From Methylobacteriaceae bacterium (GTDB lineage: Bacteria; Pseudomonadota; Alphaproteobacteria; Rhizobiales; Beijerinckiaceae): a stretch of 10,900 nt of DNA. Under the pieces are notes generated by a model. The model did not search any database. It was not told the DNA's origin and saw only the letters and a list, made by a program, of their open reading frames with translations. Location: the NCBI GenBank assembly GCA_031272615.1, contig JAISTL010000320.1, forward strand, positions 1 through 10,900. The letters run 5' to 3'. Shown piece by piece: positions 1 to 6,722 of the stretch. Position numbers and translations under genes: made by a program. Each line of letters starts with the position of its first letter. Within the stretch, counting starts at the first letter, position 1.

Positions 1-63
1 TTTGAGAAAACCGTACGCGCTTTTGGCGGACCCTTTCCGAAGTCGATTTTGAGGCGGCGACCC

Positions 64-1002
64 ATGAAAATCATTGCCGGAAATTCCAATTTGCCGTTGG
101 CTGAAGCTATTGCGGATTATCTTCATATTCCTTTGGGGCGAGCCAACGTCAAACGCTTCGCGGATATGGAGATATTCGTCGAGATTCTGGAAAACGCCCG
201 CGGTGAAGACGTCTACATCGTCCAGCCGACATCGTTTCCGACCAACGACCATCTGATGGAACTGCTCATCATCATCGATGCCTTGAGGCGGGCCTCGGCA
301 CGGCGCATCACCGCCGTCGTACCCTATTTCGGCTATGCCCGGCAAGACCGCAAACCGGGCCCGCGAACGCCGATCACCGCCAAACTGGTCGCCAACATGA
401 TCACCCACGCCGGGGCGGACCGGGTGCTGACCGTCGACCTTCACGCCGGGCAGATTCAGGGTTTCTTCGACATCCCCACCGACAACCTGTTCGCCGCGCC
501 GGTGATGGTGAAGGATATCAAGGAAAACTCCCGCGGCAAGGAGGTGATGGTGATATCCCCCGATGTCGGCGGCGTGGTACGCGCCCGGGCGCTGGCCAAA
601 CGCATCGGCGCCCCCCTCGCCATCGTCGACAAACGCCGCGAACGGGCAGGCGTATCGGAAGTCATGAACATCATCGGCGATGTCACCGGTTGTTCCTGTG
701 TGCTGGTGGACGATATCGTCGATTCGGGCGGCACCTTGTGCAACGCCGCCGATGCCCTGCTGGAAAACGGCGCCGTGGAAGTCTCCGCCTACATCACCCA
801 TGGGGTACTGTCCGGCGGTGCGGTTTCACGCATTGCCAACTCCCGGCTCAAGGAACTGGTGATCACCGATTCCATTCAACCGACTGAAGCCGTGCGCCAC
901 GCCCGCAATATCCGTGTTATCACCATCGCTCCCCTCCTCGGCGAAGCCATTGCGCGGACGGCAGCGGAAACTTCGGTCTCCAGCCTGTTCGACAGCTTGT
1001 AA
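64..1002 (+). CDS. prs: Ribose-phosphate pyrophosphokinase (PRPP synthetase)
   Basis: This cytosolic enzyme transfers pyrophosphate from ATP to ribose 5-phosphate, giving PRPP for purine, pyrimidine, histidine, tryptophan and NAD synthesis. The 312-residue product has the usual family length. Visible signatures are [10 protein letters not shown] near residues 92-101, the [13 protein letters not shown] segment around 124-136, the flexible catalytic loop [12 protein letters not shown] around 193-204, and the PRPP-binding loop [12 protein letters not shown] around 214-225. The ATG at 64 is chosen because MKIIAGNSN is the standard N-terminus. An in-frame TTG at 49 would add five residues with no benefit, and the weak ribosome site (GAGGCG) lies just upstream of 64. 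The gene heads a plus-strand run, and the sequence after its stop is rich in hairpins. Its functional partner apt lies downstream on the other strand. Identity is very secure. Confidence 0.97.
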   Translation: MKIIAGNSNLPLAEAIADYLHIPLGRANVKRFADMEIFVEILENARGEDVYIVQPTSFPTNDHLMELLIIIDALRRASARRITAVVPYFGYARQDRKPGPRTPITAKLVANMITHAGADRVLTVDLHAGQIQGFFDIPTDNLFAAPVMVKDIKENSRGKEVMVISPDVGGVVRARALAKRIGAPLAIVDKRRERAGVSEVMNIIGDVTGCSCVLVDDIVDSGGTLCNAADALLENGAVEVSAYITHGVLSGGAVSRIANSRLKELVITDSIQPTEAVRHARNIRVITIAPLLGEAIARTAAETSVSSLFDSL

Positions 1003-1005
1003 CAT

Positions 1006-1070
1006 GTGTTCGGAAACACGCCACACCCTGCCGGCGCTCGACCGGACCGGTATCCCCGGTCGATACCGGG
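1006..1070 (+). promoter_or_regulatory. Overlapping hairpins between prs and the membrane-protein gene
   Basis: A small hairpin, GTGTT-CGGA-AACAC (1006-1019), follows the prs stop codon. Two further 8-bp perfect stems then overlap. TCGACCGG (1038-1045) pairs with CCGGTCGA (1056-1063). CCGGTATC (1047-1054) pairs with GATACCGG (1062-1069). They share bases 1062-1063, and each loop contains an arm of the other, so they cannot form together. A shorter alternative, CCCGGT-CGAT-ACCGGG (1055-1070), also exists. No T-run follows, so this is not a classical intrinsic terminator. It may be a 3'-end stabiliser of prs mRNA or a leader structure for the next gene. The structures are seen in the sequence; the function is inference. 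Confidence 0.4.
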
Positions 1071-1113
1071 ACATCATAGGATATCCGTCTTGGAAGCGTC
1101 GGGACACACGCCC

Positions 1114-1929
1114 ATGAACACCATCCAGCAGCAACCTCCGGTAGGCGCCGAACTGACCGTTACCAACCTTTTGAAAGCGACGGCCTATATCTTTTCCCGC
1201 AATATGCTGCAATACATCCTTTTGTCTCTTGCCTGCATCCTGTTGACCCTCGGGCTGCAAAAGGCCTTCACCCTGTCAAACATCCCGCTTTATCTGCCTG
1301 GCGCCGACGGTGCTTCGGGGCCCACCAATCCCGAGGGAATGATTCGCTATTCGACGCTCCTCACCGGATACCTTCTGCTTTCCCAAATCATGTCATCCGT
1401 CTGGATGGTGCTTCCGGCGGCTGTGATCACCTACGGGGTGATGCAGCGGTTCCGCGGTCGCTCCTTCACTTTCGGCGAAGGGCTGGCGGCGGTGCAGTCA
1501 CGACTCGTTCCGCTGGTGTGGATATCCGTGGCATACGTCATCGTGGTGACGGCGGCGGGCATGCTCTTTGTCGTGCCGGGCGTGGTGTTCATGCTGCTGT
1601 TCATGCTGGTGGTGCCGGTTTGCGTTCTCGAACGACGCGGGTTTTTTGCCAGCTTCCAGCGCTCGGCCCGGATGATTTCCGAGTTTCCCATCTATTTGAA
1701 GGCCTTCGCTGCGCTGGGGGTGGTTTATCTCTTCGTGTTTTTGTCGAAAGCCATCGTCGCGCAATCCGCGCCGGCCCCCGATGCCGTGATGATCGGTGTG
1801 ATTTCCGCGGTTGAAGCCGTCGGCGTGGCTCTGGTGACGGTGCTGGAATCCGTGGTATACTTTTACGTGTTGTACCATCTGGAGCGGAAAAACGCCGATG
1901 ATGTCGCAGCCGGGCTGGGATTGGGCTGA
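1114..1929 (+). CDS. Polytopic inner-membrane protein, unknown function
   Basis: The 271-residue protein is dominated by hydrophobic segments: about residues 31-50, 82-109, a long stretch 131-171 that can hold two helices, 195-215 and 224-255. This predicts roughly six membrane helices. The segment PVCVLERRGFFASFQRSARM (168-187) resembles the 'P-x-x-x-x-E-x-x-G ... A-x-x-R-S' motif of bacterial multi-helix proteins related to the DUF975/YciC and glycerophosphodiesterase-membrane-domain group. That placement is tentative and no catalytic domain is visible. The ATG at 1114 is preferred over an in-frame GTG at 1006, because the added segment would be Pro/Arg/His-rich and would be encoded by the hairpin cluster. 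The ribosome site is weak (GGAAG at 1092, far upstream), so the start is uncertain. It lies 111 nt after prs and 52 nt before the esterase gene, all on the same strand. Confidence 0.8.
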   Translation: MNTIQQQPPVGAELTVTNLLKATAYIFSRNMLQYILLSLACILLTLGLQKAFTLSNIPLYLPGADGASGPTNPEGMIRYSTLLTGYLLLSQIMSSVWMVLPAAVITYGVMQRFRGRSFTFGEGLAAVQSRLVPLVWISVAYVIVVTAAGMLFVVPGVVFMLLFMLVVPVCVLERRGFFASFQRSARMISEFPIYLKAFAALGVVYLFVFLSKAIVAQSAPAPDAVMIGVISAVEAVGVALVTVLESVVYFYVLYHLERKNADDVAAGLGLG

Positions 1930-1981
1930 GCCCGCCGTTCAACCCGCCTGTTCATTGTATTTTACCGCCATGGAGCCGACT

Positions 1982-2998
1982 ATGCGCCGCACTTGTGATG
2001 CCCCCCGGGGAATCGTTGACACCCTTTGGATCGACAGTGAACTTCTCAAAGGGAACCTTTTGGGAGACCCGGCCCGCCGCCGGGTGGACGTGTATGTTCC
2101 CGCCGGCGCAACGGGTGAAGGCCTGCCGCTGCTGGTGGATCTGGTGGGCTTCACCGGCGGGGGGCCGGTCCACACCAATTGGCGCAATTTCGGGGAGAAT
2201 GTGCCGGAACGCGCCGACCGCCTGATTGCCGCCGGTGAAATGATGCCGGCGGTCATCGCCTTCCCCGATTGTTTCACACGGCTCGGCGGCAACCAGTATG
2301 TCGACAGCGCCGCCATGGGCGCGTGGGAGAGCTTCCTCATCACGGAAATGCTGCCGGCGGTGGAAACGCGCTATCGCTGCGGCGGCCCCGGCAAACGCGG
2401 TGTTTTCGGCAAGAGTTCGGGCGGATACGGCGCCTACAGCCATGCCATGCGCCACGGCGGTTCGGTGTGGAACGCCGCGGCGGTACACTCGGGGGATGTG
2501 GATTTCGAGCTGATGTACCGGGCGGATTTCTGCAACGCGCTGCGCACACTGGCCGAATACGACTTCTCGGTGGAAGCGTTCATGGCGCATTTCGAAAGCG
2601 CCCGCAAGCTGAAGGATGATGACTGGCACACCATCATGCTGCTGGCGCAGGCCGCGTCGTTCGACCCGGACCCGGCGTGTTTCCTCGGGGTGCGCCTGCC
2701 GGTGGACACCTACACCTGCGCCCTTATCGACGAGCGCTGGAGCAACTGGCTGAAGGCCGACCCGCTGCTGATGGCCGACCGCCCGGAGATGCTCGAAAAC
2801 CTGAAAAAACTCAAGTGCTTCTACATCGATTGCGGGACGCAGGACCAATACAACCTGGTCTACGGCTCCCGTCTCATGCATCGGAAACTGGAAGCCGCCG
2901 GCGTCCCCCACCACTACGAGGAATTCCCTGACAATCATTCCGCCGTGGACTACCGGATGGACGTCAGCCTGCCGCTGCTGGCAAAAGCGCTGACGTGA
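1982..2998 (+). CDS. Alpha/beta-hydrolase, esterase D type (PF00756-like)
   Basis: The 338-residue protein is probably a cytosolic serine esterase, since no signal peptide is seen. The nucleophile elbow is GKSSGG (143-148), with Ser145 in the G-x-S-x-G position. The likely acid is Asp284 in YIDCGTQDQYN (Asp288 is an alternative), and the likely histidine is His319 in PDNHSAVDYR, so a complete triad can be proposed. The family includes S-formylglutathione hydrolases, enterochelin esterases and mycolyltransferases. The sequence does not show which acyl substrate is used. The ATG at 1982 is chosen because GGAG (1972-1975) lies 6 nt before it. An ATG at 1970 or 1898 would extend the protein, the latter overlapping the previous gene. 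The gene is convergent with apt, with 27 nt between the stop codons and no obvious terminator. Confidence 0.85.
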   Translation: MRRTCDAPRGIVDTLWIDSELLKGNLLGDPARRRVDVYVPAGATGEGLPLLVDLVGFTGGGPVHTNWRNFGENVPERADRLIAAGEMMPAVIAFPDCFTRLGGNQYVDSAAMGAWESFLITEMLPAVETRYRCGGPGKRGVFGKSSGGYGAYSHAMRHGGSVWNAAAVHSGDVDFELMYRADFCNALRTLAEYDFSVEAFMAHFESARKLKDDDWHTIMLLAQAASFDPDPACFLGVRLPVDTYTCALIDERWSNWLKADPLLMADRPEMLENLKKLKCFYIDCGTQDQYNLVYGSRLMHRKLEAAGVPHHYEEFPDNHSAVDYRMDVSLPLLAKALT

Positions 2999-3025
2999 AC
3001 CCCGTCGGGAACGCAGGGCGAAGAG

Positions 3026-3571
3026 TCAATCTCCTTCGAAACTTACGAGGGAATGGACATTGACGCCCATGGCGCGCAGCTTTTTCGCGCCGCCGAGATC
3101 CGGCAGATCGATGATGAAGCCGGCTCCGGCCACTTCGGCGCCGAGCTGATGAATCAGTTCCACTGCGGCGATGGCGGTGCCGCCGGTGGCGATGAGGTCA
3201 TCCACCAGAAAAATGGCATCCCCCGGATTGACGGCGTCCACATGGATTTCCAGCTCATCCTGACCGTATTCGAGGTCATAGGCGATGCGGACGGTTTTGC
3301 GCGGAAGCTTGCCCTTCTTGCGGATGGGAATGAACCCGGCATGGAGGCAGTAGGCCATTGCGCCGCCGAGAATCAGTCCGCGCGCCTCGATACCCGCCAC
3401 ATGTTTGATCTGTTTGCCCCGCCAGGGTTCGGCCAGTTCCTCCACCGCCAAGTGAAAGGCGTCGGCATTGCCCAGCAGAGTGGTGATATCGCGGAAAATG
3501 ACCCCCGGCTTGGGGTAGTCGGGAATGGAGCGGATGGCATCCCGCAGTTTGCCGGTCACATCGTCAGACAC
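3026..3571 (-). CDS. apt: Adenine phosphoribosyltransferase
   Basis: The enzyme joins adenine and PRPP to give AMP plus pyrophosphate (cytosolic purine salvage). The 181-residue product has typical length. Landmarks are the N-terminal [20 protein letters not shown] (13-32) common to this family, IEARG (61-65), the flexible loop [10 protein letters not shown] (84-93) and the PRPP-binding motif [13 protein letters not shown] (121-133). The start codon is GTG at 3571-3569. It is supported by a strong ribosome site, AAGGAGAGG (3588-3580), 8 nt upstream. The AT-rich run TATAAATATAT just before the ribosome site could contain a -10 element, but no convincing -35 was found. It is the last gene of the minus-strand run, 125 nt after the extensin-like gene, so it may have its own promoter. 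Confidence 0.97.
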   Translation of the reverse strand: MSDDVTGKLRDAIRSIPDYPKPGVIFRDITTLLGNADAFHLAVEELAEPWRGKQIKHVAGIEARGLILGGAMAYCLHAGFIPIRKKGKLPRKTVRIAYDLEYGQDELEIHVDAVNPGDAIFLVDDLIATGGTAIAAVELIHQLGAEVAGAGFIIDLPDLGGAKKLRAMGVNVHSLVSFEGD

Positions 3572-3696
3572 TGTTTAAACCTCTCCTTGATATATTTATA
3601 TTGTGGCGGTCGACAAAACCTGTTCCCGCGCCCGGTTATACCGCGAATCGGGCAGACGGGCCAGTCCGCCGAAAGAACGAACCGCCGTTCCCGCAT

Positions 3697-4419
3697 CTAT
3701 TTGCGATAGGGGTTCGGCCGTTGATAGGTCAATCTGGGCACGAATTTCAGGATCGGGCGGCAGTAGTGGTTTTTCCAATCCTTGTCGTGACGGGCGAGAT
3801 CCAGATGGAAATGATTGTAGTGGTATTTGTCGGAGCCGGGCCCCAGCGCCGTGGTGAAATAGGCGCAGCCGCCGATGAACACCTCCCGCAGGAACCCCGA
3901 CTCCGCTTCGGTGCCGCCCCAACCCTTCTCGACACTGATAACGGTCTCGTCCGCCAGAGTGAAGGTCAGCACGTCCAGGGCGTTGCCGAAGGAATGCTCC
4001 GAGAGTTTGGCGCCGCGGACATTATTGCGGCCGCGGCAGCTGTAGGACCCGGCATGAATACCGACCACCTGGCTGCCGAAATAGAGTTCGGCCGCCGGCT
4101 GCACCACTTCGGCGATCCATGCCTCAATGGCCGGAATAATCGGGCAGGCAAGAGTCTGCTTGGTTTTCACCTGAACGGCGCCGCCGGCGAAGGCTGTGAC
4201 CTTGAACGGTGAATCCATGCCGCAGGCGCCTTTGTTGATCGGGCGGTCCAGAGTCATGAATTCGCTCTCGACCACCAGCTTGCGCTCGAGGCAGGTCGCT
4301 TCGGCGCGGGACCGCCAGGGCTCACGGCGCTGAAACTGCATGAAACCGCAGGCGGCCAGGCTGAGAACGGCCGCGGCGAGCAGAACGGATTTCAGGACAA
4401 TCTTTCTCATGCCCGCCAT
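3697..4419 (-). CDS. Extensin-like C-terminal domain lipoprotein (PF06904-like)
   Basis: The 240-residue product is probably a lipoprotein. A positively charged start (MAGMRKIVLK), a hydrophobic stretch to about residue 20 and the lipobox LAAC with Cys24 indicate lipidation and envelope location. The rest matches the extensin-family C-terminal domain common in Alphaproteobacteria. SEHSFGNALD (140-149) supplies His142 and Asp149, and YNHFHLD (201-207) supplies His203/His205. This is the S-x-H-x-x-G-x-A-x-D ... H-x-H arrangement of M15/VanY-type zinc peptidases, so peptidoglycan cleavage is plausible but inferred. Six cysteines in the mature part (43, 66, 92, 128, 185, 220) could form disulphides. 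Two starts, ATG 4419 and ATG 4410, are possible and neither has a good ribosome site. It lies 81 nt after moaE on the same strand. Confidence 0.88.
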   Translation of the reverse strand: MAGMRKIVLKSVLLAAAVLSLAACGFMQFQRREPWRSRAEATCLERKLVVESEFMTLDRPINKGACGMDSPFKVTAFAGGAVQVKTKQTLACPIIPAIEAWIAEVVQPAAELYFGSQVVGIHAGSYSCRGRNNVRGAKLSEHSFGNALDVLTFTLADETVISVEKGWGGTEAESGFLREVFIGGCAYFTTALGPGSDKYHYNHFHLDLARHDKDWKNHYCRPILKFVPRLTYQRPNPYRK

Positions 4420-4500
4420 TATGGCGCGAAATCGTAAACGGGCGTCCCTAACAAAGAGAATTATTGCCGGAAGGTTAAAGATGTGTTGACGGCTGCGGCT

Positions 4501-4998
4501 TCACGATTCCGGCGCATCGTCCCAGCGCGCGCGGCGGGTCCGGTCATCGTCGCCGGCGGCGACCCATCCGCCGGGTTGCCCGTCAGGCAGACGTTCCCGT
4601 TTCCAGAACGGCGCGTCGGTTTTCAGATGATCCATCAGAAATTCCGCCGCAAGGAAGGCCTCGGCGCGGCGAACGGACGCCGCGGCGACAAACACAATGG
4701 TTTCTCCCGGAAGAATCAGACCGTAGCGGTGAACCACCGCAATGCCGAGCAGAGACCAGCGTCGGCAGGCACGTTGCGCCACGCGCCGCAGCTCACGCTC
4801 CGCCATGGCCGGATAGTGTTCCAGCTCCAGAGCCGCAATCCGGCCGCCGTCACCGCGGCACAACCCGGTGAAACTGACAACCGCCCCGACGTTTGCATCA
4901 CCGAGTCCGGCGATGAATCGCTCCAGTTCACGGCCCGGGTCCAGACCCTCACCAATCAGGCGGATATCGGCACAGGTTGGGATGACAGCGCCGGACAT
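4501..4998 (-). CDS. moaE: Molybdopterin synthase catalytic (large) subunit MoaE
   Basis: MoaE is the large subunit of cytosolic molybdopterin synthase, which converts cyclic pyranopterin monophosphate to molybdopterin using sulfur carried on the MoaD C-terminus. The 165-residue protein shows GAVVSFTGLCR (38-48), LELEHYPAMAE (58-68), VVHRYG (88-93) and MDHLKTDAPFWKRE (122-135). The last holds Lys126 and Lys133, the equivalents of the catalytic lysines K119/K126 of the E. coli enzyme. The ATG at 4998 is chosen because it lies 4 nt after the moaD stop codon, and the GGCGGG at the end of moaD can act as its ribosome site. The open frame continues upstream inside moaD but has no family character there. 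The C-terminal tail after the KRE motif is long and Asp/Arg-rich. Confidence 0.94.
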   Translation of the reverse strand: MSGAVIPTCADIRLIGEGLDPGRELERFIAGLGDANVGAVVSFTGLCRGDGGRIAALELEHYPAMAERELRRVAQRACRRWSLLGIAVVHRYGLILPGETIVFVAAASVRRAEAFLAAEFLMDHLKTDAPFWKRERLPDGQPGGWVAAGDDDRTRRARWDDAPES

Positions 4999-5002
4999 CG
5001 GT

Positions 5003-5263
5003 CTACCCGCCGGAAACCGGGGGAAAGAACGCCACCTCGCGAACGTTTTCCAGGGATGCGTCCTTCGGCGCGTGGACATAATCAAGGGCCGCCTGAATGA
5101 CGGAATCGTCGGCGAAGGCGGCGGCGTAACCCGCGCCCTGCCCTTTCAGCCAGTCCATGAGCTCGCCGACGGTGCGGACATCGGCTGGAAGGTCGCGCTG
5201 TTCGAACCTTTTGCCGATACGCTCCCTGACCCAGGCGAAATAGACAAGAGTCACGCGACTCAT
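5003..5263 (-). CDS. moaD: Molybdopterin synthase sulfur carrier (small) subunit MoaD
   Basis: This 86-residue ubiquitin-like protein carries sulfur as a thiocarboxylate on its C-terminal glycine and donates it to the MoaE active site. It starts VTLVYFAWVRERIG, a typical first beta strand and helix for MoaD, and ends EVAFFPPVSGG, with the essential terminal Gly-Gly. Length fits the family (about 80-90). The ATG (5263-5261) overlaps the pgsA stop codon as ATGA, and GGAAG just upstream, inside the end of pgsA, is the likely ribosome site. Translation is therefore probably coupled to pgsA on one side and to moaE on the other. Identity is secure from the C-terminus plus the moaE neighbour. Confidence 0.95.
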   Translation of the reverse strand: MSRVTLVYFAWVRERIGKRFEQRDLPADVRTVGELMDWLKGQGAGYAAAFADDSVIQAALDYVHAPKDASLENVREVAFFPPVSGG

Positions 5264-5859
5264 TCTTCCGGACCCACAATATGCCGGATACCGGAATTGA
5301 GATAATCGAAACCGGTATAAAGAGTCAGAGCGGCGGCGATATAAAGCAGCACAATACCGACTTCCACCGTCCACGGGAAAATACCGTTGCCCGCCGGGCC
5401 GACAATCAGAAAACTCAGGGCCACCAGCTGAACCGTGGTTTTCCACTTGGCAACACGACTCACAGGGACCGAAACCCGGACGCCGGCGAGGTATTCGCGC
5501 AGGCCCGAAACAAGGATTTCCCGACACAGGATGACGATGGCGGCCCAAACCGCAAACCCGGTGATCGGCTGATCCTCCCGGACAAGCATCAACAGGCAGG
5601 AGGCGACAAGCAATTTGTCGGCGATGGGGTCAAGCATACGCCCCAGATCCGATTGCTGGGCAAAGGCGCGGGCCAGATAGCCGTCAAAATAGTCGGAAAG
5701 CGCGGCCACAACAAATATGAAGAAGGCAGTCCACCTCGCCCAGAATTCCAGCGGCCAGAACAGCAGGCCGACGACCAGCGGCACCGCCGCGAGTCTTCCG
5801 TAGGTCAGCAGATTGGGCAGGTTGTAGGTTAGGGAGCGGCGTGAAGTTTGTGTATCCAT
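5260..5859 (-). CDS. pgsA: CDP-diacylglycerol-glycerol-3-phosphate 3-phosphatidyltransferase
   Basis: This inner-membrane enzyme makes phosphatidylglycerol phosphate from CDP-diacylglycerol and glycerol 3-phosphate, the committed step to phosphatidylglycerol and cardiolipin. The 199-residue product begins NLPNLLTYGRL (13-23), typical of PgsA. It contains the full CDP-alcohol phosphotransferase signature: Asp56, Asp59, Gly60, Ala63-Arg64, Gly73, Asp77 and Asp81 in D-x2-D-G-x2-A-R-x8-G-x3-D-x3-D. Hydrophobic helices occur around 25-55, 83-93, 101-120, 141-156 and 165-185. The ATG at 5859 follows AGGA (5867-5864) at a 4-nt distance. An in-frame ATG at 5874 is the alternative. The frame stays open further upstream but without family-like sequence. 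Its stop overlaps the moaD start. uvrC, often the upstream neighbour in Alphaproteobacteria, is absent here. Confidence 0.95.
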   Translation of the reverse strand: MDTQTSRRSLTYNLPNLLTYGRLAAVPLVVGLLFWPLEFWARWTAFFIFVVAALSDYFDGYLARAFAQQSDLGRMLDPIADKLLVASCLLMLVREDQPITGFAVWAAIVILCREILVSGLREYLAGVRVSVPVSRVAKWKTTVQLVALSFLIVGPAGNGIFPWTVEVGIVLLYIAAALTLYTGFDYLNSGIRHIVGPEE

Positions 5860-6152
5860 GATGTCCTGAGTCATCTCTCGGGCTGACGCGCAATACCGTT
5901 CTTTTTCATACCACATACAGCGGAAAACGCATTCATATTTGTGCAAACGGGGTGGGATATCGTTAATTTTGTGCGGTTGAAACAATGATGTCCGCTTTTT
6001 CGGCGGGATCGGTGTGAATACCCGGCGGCGGCATTGCCCTCCGGTGACCGCCTGTCGCGTCCGGCGCCGGGTGCGCCCGGCGCACGCGGCTTCGGCGCAC
6101 CGCGGGTTGGCGTCCTCGGCAATCGCCGGATTTTCTTCCAGTTTTTCGCTGA
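5860..6152. other. Gene-less GC-rich stretch upstream of pgsA
   Basis: No recognisable gene lies here. The minus-strand frame of pgsA stays open through it, but its translation (Arg/Pro-rich, with no pgsA-like sequence) looks non-coding. The notable content is palindromic: CCGGCGCCGG (6061-6070), then GTGCGCC-C-GGCGCAC (6071-6085), then CGCGG (6085-6089) facing CCGCG (6100-6104). On the minus strand this would fall in a long pgsA leader and fold strongly. Confidence 0.45.
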
Positions 6153-6172
6153 TATTATACTAAAGTATAATA
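6153..6172. promoter_or_regulatory. 20-bp palindrome with divergent TATAAT boxes
   Basis: The sequence TATTATAC-TAAA-GTATAATA is a perfect inverted repeat with 8-bp arms and a 4-bp centre. Each arm holds a consensus -10 hexamer: TATAAT at 6166-6171 on the plus strand and at 6159-6154 on the minus strand. For the minus strand, GTGAAC (6182-6177) lies 17 bp away as a fair -35 and would drive pgsA with a leader of about 290 nt. For the plus strand the matching -35 position (TTTTCG, 6143-6148) is poor. It could be an operator, a divergent promoter pair, or both. Confidence 0.45.
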
Positions 6173-6196
6173 CGCGGTTCACTCACTGATTACCAT

Positions 6197-6231
6197 ATTA
6201 CGTAACGTAAGGTACATTACGTAACGTAAGG
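6197..6231. repeat. Tandem 16-bp direct repeat containing TTACGTAA
   Basis: ATTACGTAACGTAAGG occurs twice without mismatch, at 6197-6212 and 6216-6231, giving a 19-bp period. Each copy contains the 8-bp palindrome TTACGTAA (6198-6205 and 6217-6224). A period near two helical turns would place both copies on the same face of the DNA, as expected for a pair of regulator sites. The pair sits downstream of the TATAAT palindrome and upstream of the short reading frames, a fit for operator DNA. The regulator is not identified. Confidence 0.6.
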
Positions 6232-6319
6232 ATGCCGGTGGTAGTGCGTTCCGCCAAAAATGTCGGATATCCGGGCTGCGTTTCGTAAGAGCGTCAGAGT
6301 ACACAGTAAGGAGAGTTCG

Positions 6320-6520
6320 TTGACCGCCGCCCGCATTATTCCTGTGCTGACAACAAACGCCTCCCGGTTTCTCTCGAACGAATCGGGAGCAACGGATCCG
6401 GAGAGTTTCGGCGTGTGGTGTTTTGCGGTCGCGGCGGCCATCACCGTTTCAAAGTCCCTTCCCAAACCCGCGGAGCTGTTTGAACTGGTCGAAGACGCCT
6501 TCGCTCTTCGCACATTTTAG
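6320..6520 (+). CDS. Small hypothetical protein, 66 residues
   Basis: No family was recognised. Reading from TTG at 6320, which has the strong ribosome site AAGGAG (6308-6313) 6 nt upstream, gives 66 residues. An in-frame ATG at 6260 would give 86 residues but has no ribosome site. The product has a polar N-terminal half (NASRFLSNESGATDPES), a short hydrophobic segment (WCFAVAAAITV) and an amphipathic Pro/Glu-rich end (LPKPAELFELVEDAF). The hydrophobic run is too short and interrupted for a confident membrane helix. Codon third positions are moderately GC-rich, consistent with coding, but short length limits this. It is the first of several short frames in the gap between pgsA and trmL. It could be a genuine small protein or a chance frame. 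Confidence 0.45.
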   Translation: MTAARIIPVLTTNASRFLSNESGATDPESFGVWCFAVAAAITVSKSLPKPAELFELVEDAFALRTF

Positions 6521-6551
6521 GTGTCATCAAGGAGAAGCCCAGGAGGTCCGG

Positions 6552-6608
6552 ATGGTGCGACTCAGGAAAAATGAACGGTTTTCGACTCGGGTTCGCTGCG
6601 GACCTTAA
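6552..6608 (+). CDS. Possible 18-residue arginine-rich peptide
   Basis: An ATG at 6552 follows the full Shine-Dalgarno sequence AGGAGG (6541-6546) at a 5-nt distance. It encodes MVRLRKNERFSTRVRCGP and stops at TAA 6606-6608. Five of 18 residues are arginine. The stop codon lies inside a 14-bp palindrome, TTAACC-TC-GGTTAA (6605-6618). The ribosome site is the best in this region, so initiation is likely if the region is transcribed. It may be a leader peptide or a small protein. Nothing similar was recognised. Confidence 0.3.
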   Translation: MVRLRKNERFSTRVRCGP

Positions 6609-6638
6609 CCTCGGTTAATCTTAATGGGTAGGAGTGTT

Positions 6639-6722
6639 ATGATGGATGCAAGGGAATATATCATATCAATATTTGATGTGCCCTTAATTTTAAACGGTTT
6701 CGTGCGACGTTTACCGTTCTGA
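6639..6722 (+). CDS. Possible 27-residue peptide
   Basis: Two consecutive ATG codons (6639 and 6642) follow TAGGAG, whose core AGGAG is at 6630-6634. This leaves 4 or 7 nt of spacing, so the second ATG (26 residues) fits better. The product MMDAREYIISIFDVPLILNG, followed by FVRRLPF, is moderately hydrophobic with a basic end. It stops at TGA 6720-6722. A 6-bp inverted repeat, AACGGT (6693-6698) and ACCGTT (6713-6718), spans its last codons. The codons are AT-rich, unlike the flanking genes. It is a low-confidence candidate supported mainly by the ribosome site. Confidence 0.28.
   Translation: MMDAREYIISIFDVPLILNGFVRRLPF

Noticed and set aside
1006..1113. GTG start giving the membrane protein 36 extra residues
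   Set aside because: The extra codons cover the hairpin cluster and would place a Pro/Arg/His-rich segment before the natural hydrophilic N-terminus.
5860..6163. Upstream extension of the pgsA open frame (about 100 codons, including a Glu/Lys-rich stretch)
   Set aside because: No good start codon, mostly Arg/Pro-rich translation through palindromes, and PgsA proteins begin near the chosen Met.
6217..6513. 98-residue minus-strand frame opposite the 66-residue ORF
   Set aside because: Low-complexity Ser/Ala-rich start, runs through the tandem repeat, no ribosome site; more likely the shadow of the plus-strand frame.
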